In this document: piece after piece, positions 44,801 to 56,175 of the stretch | Layout: each line of letters opens with the position of its first letter | Position numbering within the stretch: the first letter of the stretch is position 1 | NCBI GenBank assembly: GCA_037951165.1 | Contig: JBBDHG010000168.1 | Coordinates: 177,501 to 241,500 of the forward strand | Reading direction: 5' to 3' | DNA from: Lophius americanus | Lineage: Eukaryota > Chordata > Actinopteri > Lophiiformes > Lophiidae | DNA: 64,000 bases | The notes under the pieces: model-generated | The model's database searches: none | Told to the model about the DNA's origin: nothing | Seen by the model: the letters and a program-made list of their open reading frames with translations, nothing else | Position numbers and translations under genes: made by a program

Positions 44801-47800
44801 GTGTATGTCGTTCTCAGGCGGAGACTCGTGCGAGTGGCTGCTGTCCAGAGGACGTTACCTGGGGGAGAACGTATGGCAGCCGTACGGCTGCATGATGCAC
44901 AAGTACAAAAGCACGTGAGTCCGACTTGACTGTAGCAGGTTAACGAGGCGTAACCAGAACTGCTCTTGACGATGTCATGCGATGAACCGCCCAGCACATC
45001 AGTGATCGCTATCTGCAGTTTACTGAATGCCGTTCAGGGTTCCACACCTTCCTTTTGTCTTGCAGTGAAGCCAAAACCTGCCTTGCCAGAAAGCGGGTGG
45101 CCTTCGTTGGTGATTCACGAGTCAGGCAGCTATTTTACTCCTTTATCAAAATTGTCGACCCTGAGCAAAGAGAAGATGGACACAAGGTAATTCTGAGAAA
45201 TCCATCTTATGTCATAATATGATGTGGGTGTAGCTCAGGAGGAGGCGGGGCAGTAGTCCGCCAGTTGAAAGGTCGGTGGTTCAATCCCCGGACCTAAAAA
45301 GACTTAAACACGACCCTGAACCCACATTCTACTGTTTGTGTATCTCATGAAATAAAATAAAAAGCATTTATACACATACGTATTTCAGCCCCTGTATTCC
45401 GATGGAAACAGTTAAGATTCCAACCAAAGACATGTGTGAGAGGTCAAACCGAGGCAGAGCTGTATGAATTATAATACTTTTGAGTTATAATCACTAAAAA
45501 TGACTAATTCAGCATTTTGCCGTCAATATTTTTCAACCTGGGAACAATTTTTAAAAAAAGGATCTGTCACTCGTTGGCGTCACGATACTCATTATTTGAT
45601 CAAATAGTCACGGTGATTATTTCACAGCGTTACTTTTTGTTTCTCCGGAATCTGAAAATTTTATTTAGAAGTCGACCCACTCTTGTCTTTAGTATAAGTC
45701 GGGGAAGTCGTTGCCATAACTCAAAAAAACGAACTGTTCAGATTGTATACCCACATATACCTTAGTGTGAGGAAGAACTGGATTGATTTTTGGGACAGGT
45801 TGTGTTTATATTTCCAACAACAGGGGGAGCTATATCTCCAAAAGCATTCAGGCCATAATATTTCAACTGTGGAGCAGACGGCATTTCTTCAGTTCAGCTG
45901 GTATCAAGACGTTTGCAAGAAATCAATCCAGAAATCACGCAGCTCTGGAATGCAGTGAATATCTGCTCTGACCTCTAGTCGAGAAAGAGGAACACTAACA
46001 GGCTTTCTCTTTTGTTCTCCCTCTCTAACGTCTGAAGCATGAGGACATTTCCTTTGGAGATGAGAACTCCTCTTTAAACGTGGTAAGTTATTTCTGCATA
46101 CGATTGTTTTTGATCTCTGAAAATGAGATCTTCTCCCACGAAACCTTTTGAAAACCACGTACGTTCTCTTGTGAAGGACTTCCTGTGGTATCCAGAGGTG
46201 AATAATTCAATGAAGGAGCGCTTGATATCATGGATACACGTAAGCAAGGGATTACAAAGTTCTCTGATTACCAACTGGGAAAGTTCTAAATCTTTGAGGA
46301 AGTCTCAAAAACCTGATATTATACTTTTCTGTTCACTATGTTGGTTTAATGTTTTACAGGAAGTTTCGGTAAAGCCAGATGTTGTCGTCCTTGGAGCCGC
46401 CACGGTAAGCCTCAGACTCAGCTGTGCTTTCGCATTTCACGATAGACAAGAGTCGACAGTTCTGACCCATGATTCCATTCGCCACAGTGGTCCATCAAGC
46501 TGCACAGTGGCAGCAGCGAGACCCTGCAGCAGTACAAAGTCAACCTGAGCGCCATCGTGGTGCAACTGGAGAGGTTGGCTGATGATGGAGAGGTCTACTG
46601 GGTCCTGCAAGGTAAACTATTCATAATCATTTCATGATTATGTACGGTTACGACATTCATCTATTACACATTTACTCACTAATATTATCTCCGAAAAAGT
46701 ACTGGATACTATAGAATCGACATCTCTGCTGCGTCCGCCATCGCAGACCCTTCGGGTTAATGCAAATCTTTCATTTTATGCCCACCTAGACCTCAGTGTG
46801 AGGAAGCACTGGATTCTTTGTCTTGACCGGGCAGTTGCATATTTCCACCACTAGGAGGACATTTTAAGCTCCAAAATTTTTTTCAGATTGCAGATTTGCA
46901 GATTTAGTCTATTTGTCATATTTTATTCTAATAAAACATATGTTACTCACAAAAAACAGTGTTTTCCAGACATCATTTCCTCACTGTATCTCTTTTTTAG
47001 CCCAAATTTGCCTCGTAAGAACGGCCTCAAGGAGATCTAACACAAATTTTTGTGTTGAGCTCCGCTTCTCTCAGGCAGAGGGTCAGCCTCAGATCCTCAG
47101 TGCCAAAACCAGCCCAAAGCAATCCTGTCCCTGAGTTCCTGTTAGTTCCTCCTCTTCACACTGCACTGAACTCAATCACGCGTCTGAATTCTAGACCCGG
47201 TCAACGAGGAGGCGTTGAGTGACGGCAGGAAAATGATCACTAACCAACGGCTCCAGCTGTACAATGAAGCGGCGGTGGACGTCCTCAACGGCAGCAAGCG
47301 CAGCGGCAGGTCGGGCATCAAAGTGTTGGGTGCGTCTCGCCAAGCTGCGATGGAAACTATCACCCAGTCGGAGGACGGCTTACACCTGCCTGAGAGCACC
47401 AGGAATGTGGTAGGCCATCTTTACATTTAAGACGTCACACCTCGTACAGCTTCATGTTAATTTTTTTTGTTACTTGAGTTTGAGGTTAGTTCTTGCGGAT
47501 CATTGGATCGAACTATCCTGGGGTTCAACAATAAAGTCATTCTTTGAGCCTCGTTTTACTCATTTTATTAGTTCTGAAGGCTCCTGTATTCAGAGGTTCT
47601 GGTTCAGGACGTATTACCTCATCCCCAGTATTCTCTTCCTCACCTCTGCTCTTGTCCTCCTGTCAGGGCGCCATGGTCCTCATGAACTCTGTGTGCAACA
47701 AGGTACTGAGGCCCATCGACGGTTCCTGCTGCCAAACGCTACCCCCCCCGAACCTCCTCCAGAAACTGTCCGCCTGTTTCTTCCTGGTCTCCGCCCTCGT

Positions 47801-50800
47801 CTGCGTGGTCCTCCACGTCCTCGGCAACAACCGCCACCGACGACCCGTTCCCACAGACGTGGAGAGCCTGGAGGAGAAGAAGCCGGCGACGGCGCCGTTC
47901 CCCATGGGTCAGAAGGCGCCGTTCCATGCCCTCTGCAGGATGGGCGTCATCATGGGCTATTTCTACCTCTGTGACAGAGCAGACGTGTTCATGAAGGAGC
48001 AGAAGTTCTACACCCACTCCACATTCTTCGTCCCGCTCATCTATATATTTGTCCTGGGGGTGTTCTACAGTGACAACAGCAAGGAGGTGAGATGATGCTG
48101 GTCAGAGCCACGTTGCATGCACAAATAAAATGTGTTTTTTACGTAAGCAGCAACCAGACACGTAGTCAAGAGTTTTATTGAAGGGTGTGGCATCGAATGT
48201 ACAACTTCTTTGTCTCAAACAGACAAAATTACTGAACCGGGAGCAAACAGACGAGTGGAAAGGCTGGATGCAGTTGGTCATCCTGATCTACCACATCTCT
48301 GGAGCCAGCGCTGTGAGTCCCAGCACGTCTGTTTGGGTGCATCGGGGCAGTAAACGCCGCCATCTGATTCAAAGGCGTCCATCATTTCCTCTTCTGTCTG
48401 TTTTCCAGTTCATTCCAGTCTACATGCACGTGCGGGTTCTGGTCGCGGCGTACCTTTTCCAGACGGGCTACGGACACTTCTCCTTCTTCTGGCTCAAAGG
48501 AGACTTTTGCCTGAACAGAGTTTGTCAGGTGAGGTTAACTCTGTTACACTCAAACCAGGATCTTGCAGTGACTCCGTCACCATGACTGCAGTTTGTGCTG
48601 GTACAACAAATATTTACATCCCTGAGAATTCTGGGATATTATGGAATCGTAAACGTCGCTGCCACGCCCGCAGATCCTTCTTGTTAACTCCATGACCTAG
48701 AAAAAACATTTCAAGGATTGTTTTCAGATTTTATACCCACATAGACCTTAGTGCGAGGAAGAACTGGAGTGATTTTGGGAAAGGTCTTTAGAACATTTTA
48801 CAAAAGTAGGGTTAATAATCCATAATTTTACAAAGATCACTGTTTTTCAGACGTAACTTCCCAACTGTTGGTCCGATTTAGTCAAAATTAGCTACATATG
48901 AACCGACTGGAAACCTCAGTGTCACACTTCATATTTTACTCTCTAGGGGGCGCTCTCTTTTTTACAAATAACGCTGCTTTTCAGACCTCGCATTTCATTT
49001 GAGGAGATAAACCTTTGGGATTGTTCCACGCGAGGGATCGGGGGGCTGATTGGGGCGACTGTGATGGCCTGGTTTTTACCCGGGGCATTAAAAGCCATCA
49101 GATTATTCATTAGAGAACAAATATTTGGTTTTGACTTCACCGGCTTCTTTGTACTTTGAGTGTGATGGATGTGTTTCCTCCTTCCTTTCAGGTACTTTTC
49201 CGTTTGAATTTCCTGGTCTTGGTGCTGTGCGTCGTGATGGACAGACCGTATCAGTTCTACTACTTTGTCCCATTGGTCACCTTCTGGTTTCTGGTCATCT
49301 ATGGCACCTTGGCCTTATGGCCTCAGATCCTTCAGAAAAAAGCCAATAGTAAGCGGCCTGATCCATCATCTAGGTCTTAGAATCGACACGTCGCTTCTTC
49401 TGCTCAATGAATGCGATGCCAAAGACCGATGGGCATTCAGAACCAGTTCTTTTCACTGATGTCTTTCAGGCAGCGGCATCTGGCACCTCGGTATCTTGGC
49501 GAAGCTACTGGGCCTCCTGCTCTTCATTTGCTTCTTTGTCTATTCACAGGTTGGTGAGATTACATTCCACATAAATGTGATTAAGTTTACTCTCTCTAGG
49601 TGAGAGATTGTTTACGTGTCAATAGTTACGTTTTCACGCAATTTGAAGACCATTGAATGAATTCACATCATAAATGTTTAATTACTGTACATGACGCTAT
49701 CATAGTGTTTACTCAGAGAACCATGCAGGACATGTATGAGTGCAGCGTGACAGCGGGAGGAGCAGTCCCACCTCCACCTTAGATGGGTTCGAAGTGGAGG
49801 TGGGACTGCATCAAGGATGGGCTCTGAGCCCCTTCTTGTTTGCTATGGTGGTGGACAGGCTGACAGATGAGGACAGGCAGGAGTCTCCATTGACTGTGAT
49901 GTTGGTGGAGGGCATTGTGGTCTCTAGTGAGAGCAGGGAGCAGGCGGAGGAGAACCTGGAGAGGTGGAGGTATGCGCCGGAGAGAAGAGGAATGAAGGTC
50001 AGTAACAGCGAGACAGAATACATGTGTGTGAATGAAAGGGAGGCAGGAGGTTCGGTCAGGAGGGAGGAGGAGAGGTGGGAAAGAGTGTGAGGGGTAATCT
50101 GTGACAGAAGAGGAGCAGCAGGAGTGAAGGGAAAGGTTTCTGGATGTGGTGGGAGAGGACATGCAGTTGGTTGGTGTGACAGAGGAAGATGCAGAGGACA
50201 GGAGAAGATGGAAAGAGAAGGTCTGCTGTGGAGACCCCTGAAGGGAGCAGCTGTAAGAAGAGGGTTTCCTCCGCCCAGACTTACATAATCCAGTTTTGAC
50301 CTTGTGACTCCAGGGTTTCTTCGTCAGCGTCTTCTCCGTTTGGCCCGTCTCCAAGCTCTTTGAGCTGAATGGAAGCATCCACGAGTGGTGGTTCAGATGG
50401 AAGCTGGACCGTTTTGTAAGTCCAGTGTTGTTTTGTCCGGTTCCGGCCCACGTTAGCGGTCAGTCTCTGCATGAACACATTCACTGAACAGCTTCTCCTC
50501 TCTGGTGTGATGTCTGAACGTTCTTCTCTGTAGGCGGTGATCCACGGCATGTTGTTCGCCTTCATCTACCTGGTGCTTCAGAAGCAGCAGGTTCTGTCAG
50601 AAGGGAAGGGAGACGCCCTCTTCTCCGCCAGGATCTCCAACCTGCTCCTCCTCCTGTCCGTCGTCTCCTTCATCGTAAGACTCTCTGGGCTTCTTAGCAG
50701 GCTTCTTCTTTTTGTTTTGCGCGTGAATGCGATTGTTTACTCCACGTATGAGAATCATTTCTTATTTATATCCCTGAAAAAGTCTGGGATACCGCGCCAT

Positions 50801-53529
50801 CATCATCACTGCCTCCGCCGCCACAGACCCGTCACGATACCTTAAAAACTATTTCATGGATCATATTCAAGTTTTAGACCCCGATAGACCTCAGTGTGAG
50901 GAAGTACTGGAATGATTTTGGGAAAGATAAGTTGCGCGTTTCTCACACCAAGGGGCGTTTTATCTCCTGAAGGTTTCAGGGTTTCATTTCTCAAACGTTG
51001 GTCCAATTTAGTCCAACTTTGATGCCGATGAATCGACTGGAGGAGATCTACCTTATAAATGTCATATTTGACTCCAGAAGTTCACGTTTTACTCTCCAGG
51101 GGGAGCTTCTTCTTTATTCTCTAACGGAAAACTCTATTTATTGAACGTAACTTCACATTTAATTTGAGGAGTTCAATCAGGGGGAGTGCTGGTACAAACG
51201 CAGGGGGTTGGGGGTCTTCGTCGGGGACATACTCTTGCCATCAGAGCACTATTTTCAAAATTAAAAGTCATTACATCATCATCGTCAGCTATATTTCAGT
51301 TAAAGAACAAATCACACTCCTGCAAGCATCTGGATGATTTTGGAGTAATCTGCTGAGTCGGCGAGATATTGGCTGCCGACATCGCCGACTTCTGAGAACT
51401 TGATGTCGTGTTCAGTTTGCTGGAGCAGAACTGAAAACTCGACGCTAACGTTTCTTTCCAGAAAGGGAATCCTGGAGTCTTTAAATGTGGAGATTGTTTT
51501 TGGTTGTATTGAAGAAGATGAGCAACAGGAAGTCGGACTATTCGGCTCCCGTGAACGACTTCCTGCTGGACCGCCTCTTTGTTCTGCTGCGGCCGACCTT
51601 AAGACGCGGTTTTCCTAACTTTCTGTTCTCCCCCGCCTTCCTAGACTTACTCCATATGGGCCAGCAGCTGCAAGACCAAAGCGGAATGCAACGAGATGCA
51701 TCCCTACATCTCCGTGCTCCAGGTGAGCCTCGGAACGTCTTTGGATCCTACAGCTCGGCGGTGTTAGCGTGAAAATCCCGATGATATCATCGTAGTTACT
51801 AAACGGGGAGAACCGGGGAGGGGTCCTCTTTCATGGCTGCCAGTCCCCTCTGGAGACTCTCTGGTAGATAAGGTCCTTGTAACGAGTTTTCTCCCACGAG
51901 ACCCGCCAGGACCTTCAGAACTCATTTGATGTTTTTCATGACTCCACTCCTTTATAACAACAATTATAGAAGAAAACAAAAACACTCACTGTCTTCTTGA
52001 CTTGTCTGTAACGTCATCTCTCCCTCTCCCTCCTCTCTCTCCCTCTCCCTCTTTCTCTCTCCATCTCTCTCCCTCATTCTCTTTCTCCCTCTCTTTCTCT
52101 CTCCCTCTCCTCTCTCTCCCTCTCTCTCTTCCTCTCTCTCTCCCTCCCCCTCTCTCTCCCTCTCTCTCTTTCTATCTCCCTCCCTCTCCCTCTCCTTCCC
52201 TCTCCCTCTCCTTCCCTCTCCCCTCCTCTCTCTCCCTCCCACTCTCTCTCCCTCTCCCTCCTTCTCCCTCTCCCCTCCTCTCTCTCCCTCCCCCTCCCTC
52301 TCCCTCTCCTTCCCTCTCCCCTCCTCTCTCTCCCTCCCACTCTCTCTCCTTCCCTCTCCCTCTCCTTCCCTCTCCCCTCCTCTCTCTCCCTCCCACTCTC
52401 TCTCCCTCTCCCTCCTTCTCCCTCTCCCCTCCTCTCTCTCCCTCCCCCTCCCTCTCCCTCTCCTTCCCTCTCCCCTCCTCTCTCTCCTTCCCTCTCCCTC
52501 TCCTTCCCTCTCCCCTCCTCTCTCTCCCTCCCCCTCCCTCTCCCTCCTTCTCCCTCTCCCCTCCTCTCTCTCCCTCCCCCTCCCTCTCCCTCTCCTTCCC
52601 TCTCCCCTCCTCTCTCTCCCTCCCACTCTCTCTCCTTCCCTCTCCCTCTCCTTCCCTCTCCCCTCCTCTCTCTCCCTCCCACTCTCTCTCCCTCTCCCTC
52701 CTTCTCCCTCTCCCCTCCTCTCTCTCCCTCCCCCTCCCTCTCCCTCTCCTTCCCTCTCCCCTCCTCTCTCTCCTTCCCTCTCCCTCTCCTTCCCTCTCCC
52801 CTCCTCTCTCTCCCTCCCCCTCCCTCTCCCTCCTTCTCCCTCTCCCCTCCTCTCTCTCCCTCCCCCTCCCTCTCCCTCTCCTTCCCTCTCCCCTCCTCTC
52901 TCTCCCTCCCACTCTCTCTCCTTCCCTCTCCCTCTCCTTCCCTCTCCCCTCCTCTCTCTCCCTCCCACTCTCTCTCCCTCTCCCTCCTTCTCCCTCTCCC
53001 CTCCTCTCTCTCCCTCCCCCTCCCTCTCCCTCTCCTTCCCTCTCCCCTCCTCTCTCTCCTTCCCTCTCCCTCTCCTTCCCTCTCCCCTCCTCTCTCTCCC
53101 TCCCCCTCCCTCTCCCTCTCCTTCCCTCTCCCCTCCTCTCTCTCCCTCCCACTCTCTCTCCCTCTCCCTCCTTCTCCCTCTCCCTCTCTCTCCCTCCAGA
53201 TCCTGGCCTTCATTCTGATCAGGAACATTCCGGGCTACGCCCGCTCCATATACAGCTCCTTCTTCGCCTGGTTCGGAAAGATCTCTCTGGAGGTGAGACG
53301 GACCGGCAGCAGAAGGTCACTGATACATGGAACAAGTTTTATTTCTTATTTTCTATTTCTTAATAAACATGTGAAATCAAATGAAATAACAATCTTAAAA
53401 ACAGGAATCAACTCCTATAAATAAGAAGAATGACGACAACTAGTGATGAAAAAGATGTGTGTGTGTGTGTGTGCGTGTGTGTGTATGTGTGTATGTGTGT
53501 TTGTGTGTTTGTGTGTTTGTGTGTCTGTG

Positions 53530-53571
<42 letters not shown>

Positions 53572-54651
53572 CTGTGATGTGTGTTTGTGTGTCTGTGATG
53601 TGTGTGTGTGTATGTGTGTCTGTTTGTATGTGTTTGTGTATCTGTGATGTGTTTGTGTGTTTGTGTCTATCTGTGATGAGTGTGTGTGTATTGTTGTGTG
53701 TGTGTGTATTGTTGTGTGTGTGTGTATTGTTGTGTGTGTGTGTGTATTGTGTGTGTATTGTTGTGTGTGTGTGTTTGTGTATTGTGTGTGTGTATTGTGT
53801 GTGTGTATTGTTGTGTGTGTATTGTGTGTGTGTATTGTGTGTGTGTATTGTTTTGTGTGTATTGTTGTGTATTGTGTGTGTATTGTTGTGTGTGTATTCT
53901 GTGTGTATTGTTGTGTGTGTATTGTTGTGTGTGTATTGTGTGTGTGTATTGTTGTGTGTGTGTGTGTATTGTTGTGTGTGTATTGTTGTGTGTATTGTGT
54001 GTGTATTGTTGTGTGTGTGTGTGTGTGTGTATTGTTGTGTGTGTGTGTGTATTGTGTGTGTATTGTTGTGTGTGTGTGTGTATTGTTGTGTGTGTATTGT
54101 GTGTGTGTGTGTGTATTGTGTGTGTGTGTGTGTGTATTGTGTGTGTATTGTTGTGTGTGTGTGTGTGTGTATTGTTGTGTGTGTGTGTGTATTGTGTGTG
54201 TATTGTTGTGTGTGTGTGTGTATTGTTGTGTGTGTATTGTGTGTGTGTGTGTGTATTGTTGTGTGTGTGTGTGTATTGTGTGTGTATTGTTGTGTGTGTG
54301 TGTGTGTGTGTGTGTGTATTGGTGCCCCTGTGTGGAGGGAATGAGTAGAACTCATGAACATGTGTTGTTTGTCTCCCCCAGCTGTTCATCTGTCAGTACC
54401 ACATCTGGCTGGCTGCAGACACCAAGGGAATTCTGGTCCTCATCCCAGGAAACCCCTCCCTGAACATCCTGGTCAGCACCTTCATCTTTGTTTGCGTGGC
54501 TCATGAGATCTCCCTCATCACCAACGACCTGGCTCAGGTTGTCATCCCCAAAGACAGCCTGGCCCTGCTGAAGAGGATCGGGGCGGCGGGGCTGTTCAGT
54601 CTGGCTGCTCTGCTGCTGACCAGGCAGAACCAGCCCACACCCGGCGCCTGA
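41729..54651 (+). CDS. casd1: CAS1 domain containing 1, sialate 9-O-acetyltransferase, complete gene
   Basis: This Golgi membrane enzyme transfers acetyl groups from acetyl-CoA to CMP-sialic acid, yielding 9-O-acetylated sialic acids on glycoconjugates. Eighteen coding exons with GT/AG borders sum to 2394 nt, i.e. 797 residues, the length of the human protein. An N-terminal membrane anchor (about residues 24-38) is followed by a lumenal SGNH/GDSL-type catalytic domain (Ser94 in VGDSR, Asp270 and His273 in DGLH) and a C-terminal multi-helix acyltransferase-like membrane domain. Exons are given in the next entries. It lies in the same direction as col1a2 and converges with sgce, as in tetrapods. 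Confidence 0.98.
43675..44110 (+). repeat. Dispersed repeat in casd1 intron 1
   Basis: This is the fuller relative of 39820-40005. After the shared 180 bp it continues with 'ctgtggagccctcagatggt', 'ggcattccacagacgagggg', 'cagcagaacagaaggcccaa' and 'accatggatacactggtggg', ending near 44110. Similar phrases are common in fish genomes. Its class is not clear to me; it carries no transposase or reverse transcriptase motif. Confidence 0.7.
44818..47409 (+). CDS. casd1: casd1 exons 2-8: SGNH catalytic domain
   Basis: Exons 44818-44914, 45066-45186, 46038-46082, 46177-46239, 46360-46404, 46488-46611 and 47195-47409. The product contains RVAFVGDSRVRQLFYSF with the nucleophile Ser94, DFLWYPEVNNSMKE, VVVLGAATWSIKLHSGSSE, EVYWVLQDPV, NEAAVDVLN, and SEDGLHLPES with Asp270 and His273. 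All three triad residues fall at the same numbers as in human CASD1. Phases join without a break. Confidence 0.96.
45226..45320 (+). mobile_element. tRNA-derived SINE-like fragment in casd1 intron 3
   Basis: Has an A box (TAGCTCAGGAGG) and a B box (GGTTCAATCCC) about 45 bases apart, then 'acttaaacacgaccctgaac'. The internal stems do not fold as a tRNA. Downstream, 45600-45870 is a partial copy of the unnamed interspersed repeat ('gaagaactggattgattttt'). Confidence 0.65.
46660..46920 (+). repeat. Unnamed interspersed repeat in casd1 intron 7
   Basis: Partial plus-strand copy. The hallmarks 'cgcagacccttcgggttaa', 'cccacctagacctcagtgtg', 'aggaagcactggattctt' and 'ccaccactaggaggac' match 7365-7600. 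Confidence 0.6.
47667..54651 (+). CDS. casd1: casd1 exons 9-18: multi-pass membrane domain
   Basis: Exons 47667-48086, 48223-48312, 48409-48528, 49192-49348, 49470-49549, 50314-50415, 50534-50674, 51645-51722, 53200-53292 and 54382-54651 (stop TGA 54649-54651). Conserved blocks include DGSCCQ, KFYTHSTFFVPLIYIFVLGV, REQTDEWKGWMQLVILIYHI, HVRVLVAAYLFQTGYGHFSF, VMDRPYQFYYFVPLVTFW, EWWFRWKLDRF, FAFIYLVLQK, ILAFILIRNIPGYAR and LFICQYHIWLAADTKGILVL. This is the acyltransferase-3-like portion shared with bacterial and fungal Cas1-type acetylases. Ten or more hydrophobic segments are visible. Confidence 0.96.
48610..49050 (+). repeat. Unnamed interspersed repeat in casd1 intron 11
   Basis: Long plus-strand copy, from 'gggatattatggaatcgtaa' through 'cgaggaagaactggagtgat' and 'ctctctagggggcgctc' to 'cacgcgagggatcggggg'. 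Confidence 0.65.
49735..50262 (+). mobile_element. RTE-type LINE reverse transcriptase fragment in casd1 intron 13
   Basis: Encodes FEVEVGLHQGWALSPFLFAM, VVDRLTDEDRQESPLTV, SESREQAEENLERWRY and RRGMKVSNSETEYMCVNERE in one open frame (49779-50090). It then has a shifted 3' end matching the element's C-terminus and tail (to 'gtctgctgtggagacccctg'). The catalytic FADD motif is replaced (LVEGIVV at the expected place), so it is dead. It is the same family as 16161-16310 and 17225-17340. Confidence 0.85.
50760..51260 (+). repeat. Unnamed interspersed repeat in casd1 intron 15
   Basis: Near full-length plus-strand copy: 'ggataccgcgccatcatcat', 'ccccgatagacctcagtgtg', 'gatgaatcgactggaggaga', 'ttgaggagttcaatcagggg', 'aacgcagggggttgggggtc'. 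Confidence 0.7.
52010..53199 (+). repeat. 1.2-kb polypyrimidine satellite with a 286-bp higher-order unit
   Basis: Almost pure C/T on the plus strand, built from 'cctctcccctcctctctctc' and 'ccctccccctccctctccct' type sub-units. A rare A in 'ccactctctctccttcc' recurs at 52339, 52625 and 52911, giving a higher-order period of 286 bp. The array runs directly into the splice acceptor of casd1 exon 17 (ctccctccag, ending 53199), so its end acts as the polypyrimidine tract. Long open frames in it are compositional artefacts. Confidence 0.95.
53450..54330 (+). repeat. 0.9-kb TG-rich satellite in casd1 intron 17
   Basis: TG repeats punctuated by 'tattg' and 'tattgttg'. In the second half a block repeats with a period of about 140 bp (for example 54031 and 54171). 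The array ends about 50 bases before the acceptor of the last casd1 exon. Open frames on both strands are artefacts of the repeat. Confidence 0.95.
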
Positions 54652-56000
54652 TGGACACCTCTGGGTCCATAGGCGGCGCCGCCACAGACTCTGTAAACCT
54701 CCGCTGAGAGGAGGTGAGGTACGGGAGCCCGGCCGGTGTTTTCTGAGCCTGCTGGGGGTCTCCGGAGGCCCACCGCTTGTGTTTAGTGACGACACAGACG
54801 ATGCCGGCGCCGGGCCCCTCTCTGCCGGGTCAGTACTCTGACTGCTGTAGAAGTCGCACACTGAAGAAAAGAGCGATAACGCCGAAGGCGTCGCTCCTTT
54901 CAGGGCAAAGTGCAAACCTGGACCAGAACAAAATCCTGCTCAACTTGTTTACATCGTCTGGATTCAAGAGCAGAGATCAGATTTTGATTTTCTTTTTTTA
55001 AGAAAAAGTGTCCCTTTCATCTCACTTCCTCGTTCCCCGCGTGAATATTTATTCCGCCAAACACTAAGAAGAACTTTCACGGCGTAAAAGAAACCCACAC
55101 GGTACCGTAAAGGACCCCGAGGAACCCGCTCCGTCCACAGGCTCCTCCCTCCTCACAAATCTTCTATTGTGCAGCATTTTTATTATTATGAGCTTCGCTT
55201 TGTGGAAAACAAACTGTGTTAAATATGTAAAAAACAAAAACAAGGACTTCGGAGTGCAATTGTTCAGATGTCGGATTTAAACGCAGCAAGAGGCGGTTTG
55301 CTGAAAGGCACTGCGGTCGACCCTCCATGTGGTATGTACAGTATTTAAGGATTTAAATTAAGTTTATATTTTATACAGATGGTTGTTTTTGTTTACGTTT
55401 GTGTTTCGAGCTTCTGACCGCCGGTTGTGACGGAAGCATTGGCCGGTTCTGTACCGATCCGAGCGTCTCGTAGCCTCAGAGACGCCGCGGCACAGTCGTC
55501 CACCCGGGACCACTCCGGTTTGTAGGGAGTACTTATACGGCAGAACCGTAGCAGAACTTCAGAGGCTTTCTCTCTTTGTCTTCGTGTTTTTGTCCTTCGT
55601 CCTCGTGTCGCCGTGAGAAACACGCCTCCTGGTTCTGGTACACGGCCCACCAGCTTGCACATATTGTACAATAAGAATAAGAAATAGGTGTAAATTCTTT
55701 GTTTGCTGGTGCGGAACTCCTCCGACTGAAGGAGTTTGGGCCGAAACGGCGCCGCTCAGTCCGCCCGCACACATTTACCAGCAGCGGTACCACTTTGAAC
55801 CGAGACCACCCTCAATAAGGGTTCTTGCTATATCACTGAGTATGATGTGAATTCTGTCTTCATCTTTCCGGGTCGCCCCAGCAGATAGTCCATTTCCATC
55901 CGTAGTCACTGCCGGTACCCTGCTTTCTTACGGTACCAGTGGCGGTATTTGTTAACCCGAGCCCCAGCGGATCCGGTTCGGAAATCAGTTTCATGTTCTG
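54652..56000. other. casd1: casd1 3' UTR and flank
   Basis: Follows the casd1 stop codon. I see no canonical AATAAA on the plus strand in this stretch, so the transcript end is not placed. It may use a variant hexamer or a more distal signal. No other gene recognised. Confidence 0.5.
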
Positions 56001-56009
56001 TTTATTGAT

Positions 56010-56175
56010 ATATTAGATAAGGTATATTTGATTTGGACCAAACGTGGAAATAGACTGAATCAAACAAACTGTTGAGAAATTATGGACCCGAAACCCTTTT
56101 GGAGCTGAAGCTCCCCCTAGTGGCCGTTCTTGGCGGCGCTGGGGTCTGTGTGAGTATTAAATCTGAAAATAATCA
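56010..56175 (-). repeat. Unnamed interspersed repeat, minus-strand fragment
   Basis: 'gatttggaccaaacgtgg', 'aaactgttgagaaattatgg' and 'gaagctccccctagtggccg' correspond to the reverse complement of the family's central part. Confidence 0.6.

Noticed and set aside
52002..53363. 453-codon plus-strand (Ser/Pro/Leu) and long minus-strand (Glu/Gly/Arg) open frames
   Set aside because: Products of the pyrimidine satellite; they overlap a real casd1 exon on one side and show only low-complexity sequence.
53408..54463. Cys/Val and His/Thr rich open frames of 220-317 codons
   Set aside because: Translations of TG repeats on both strands; no start context or homology.
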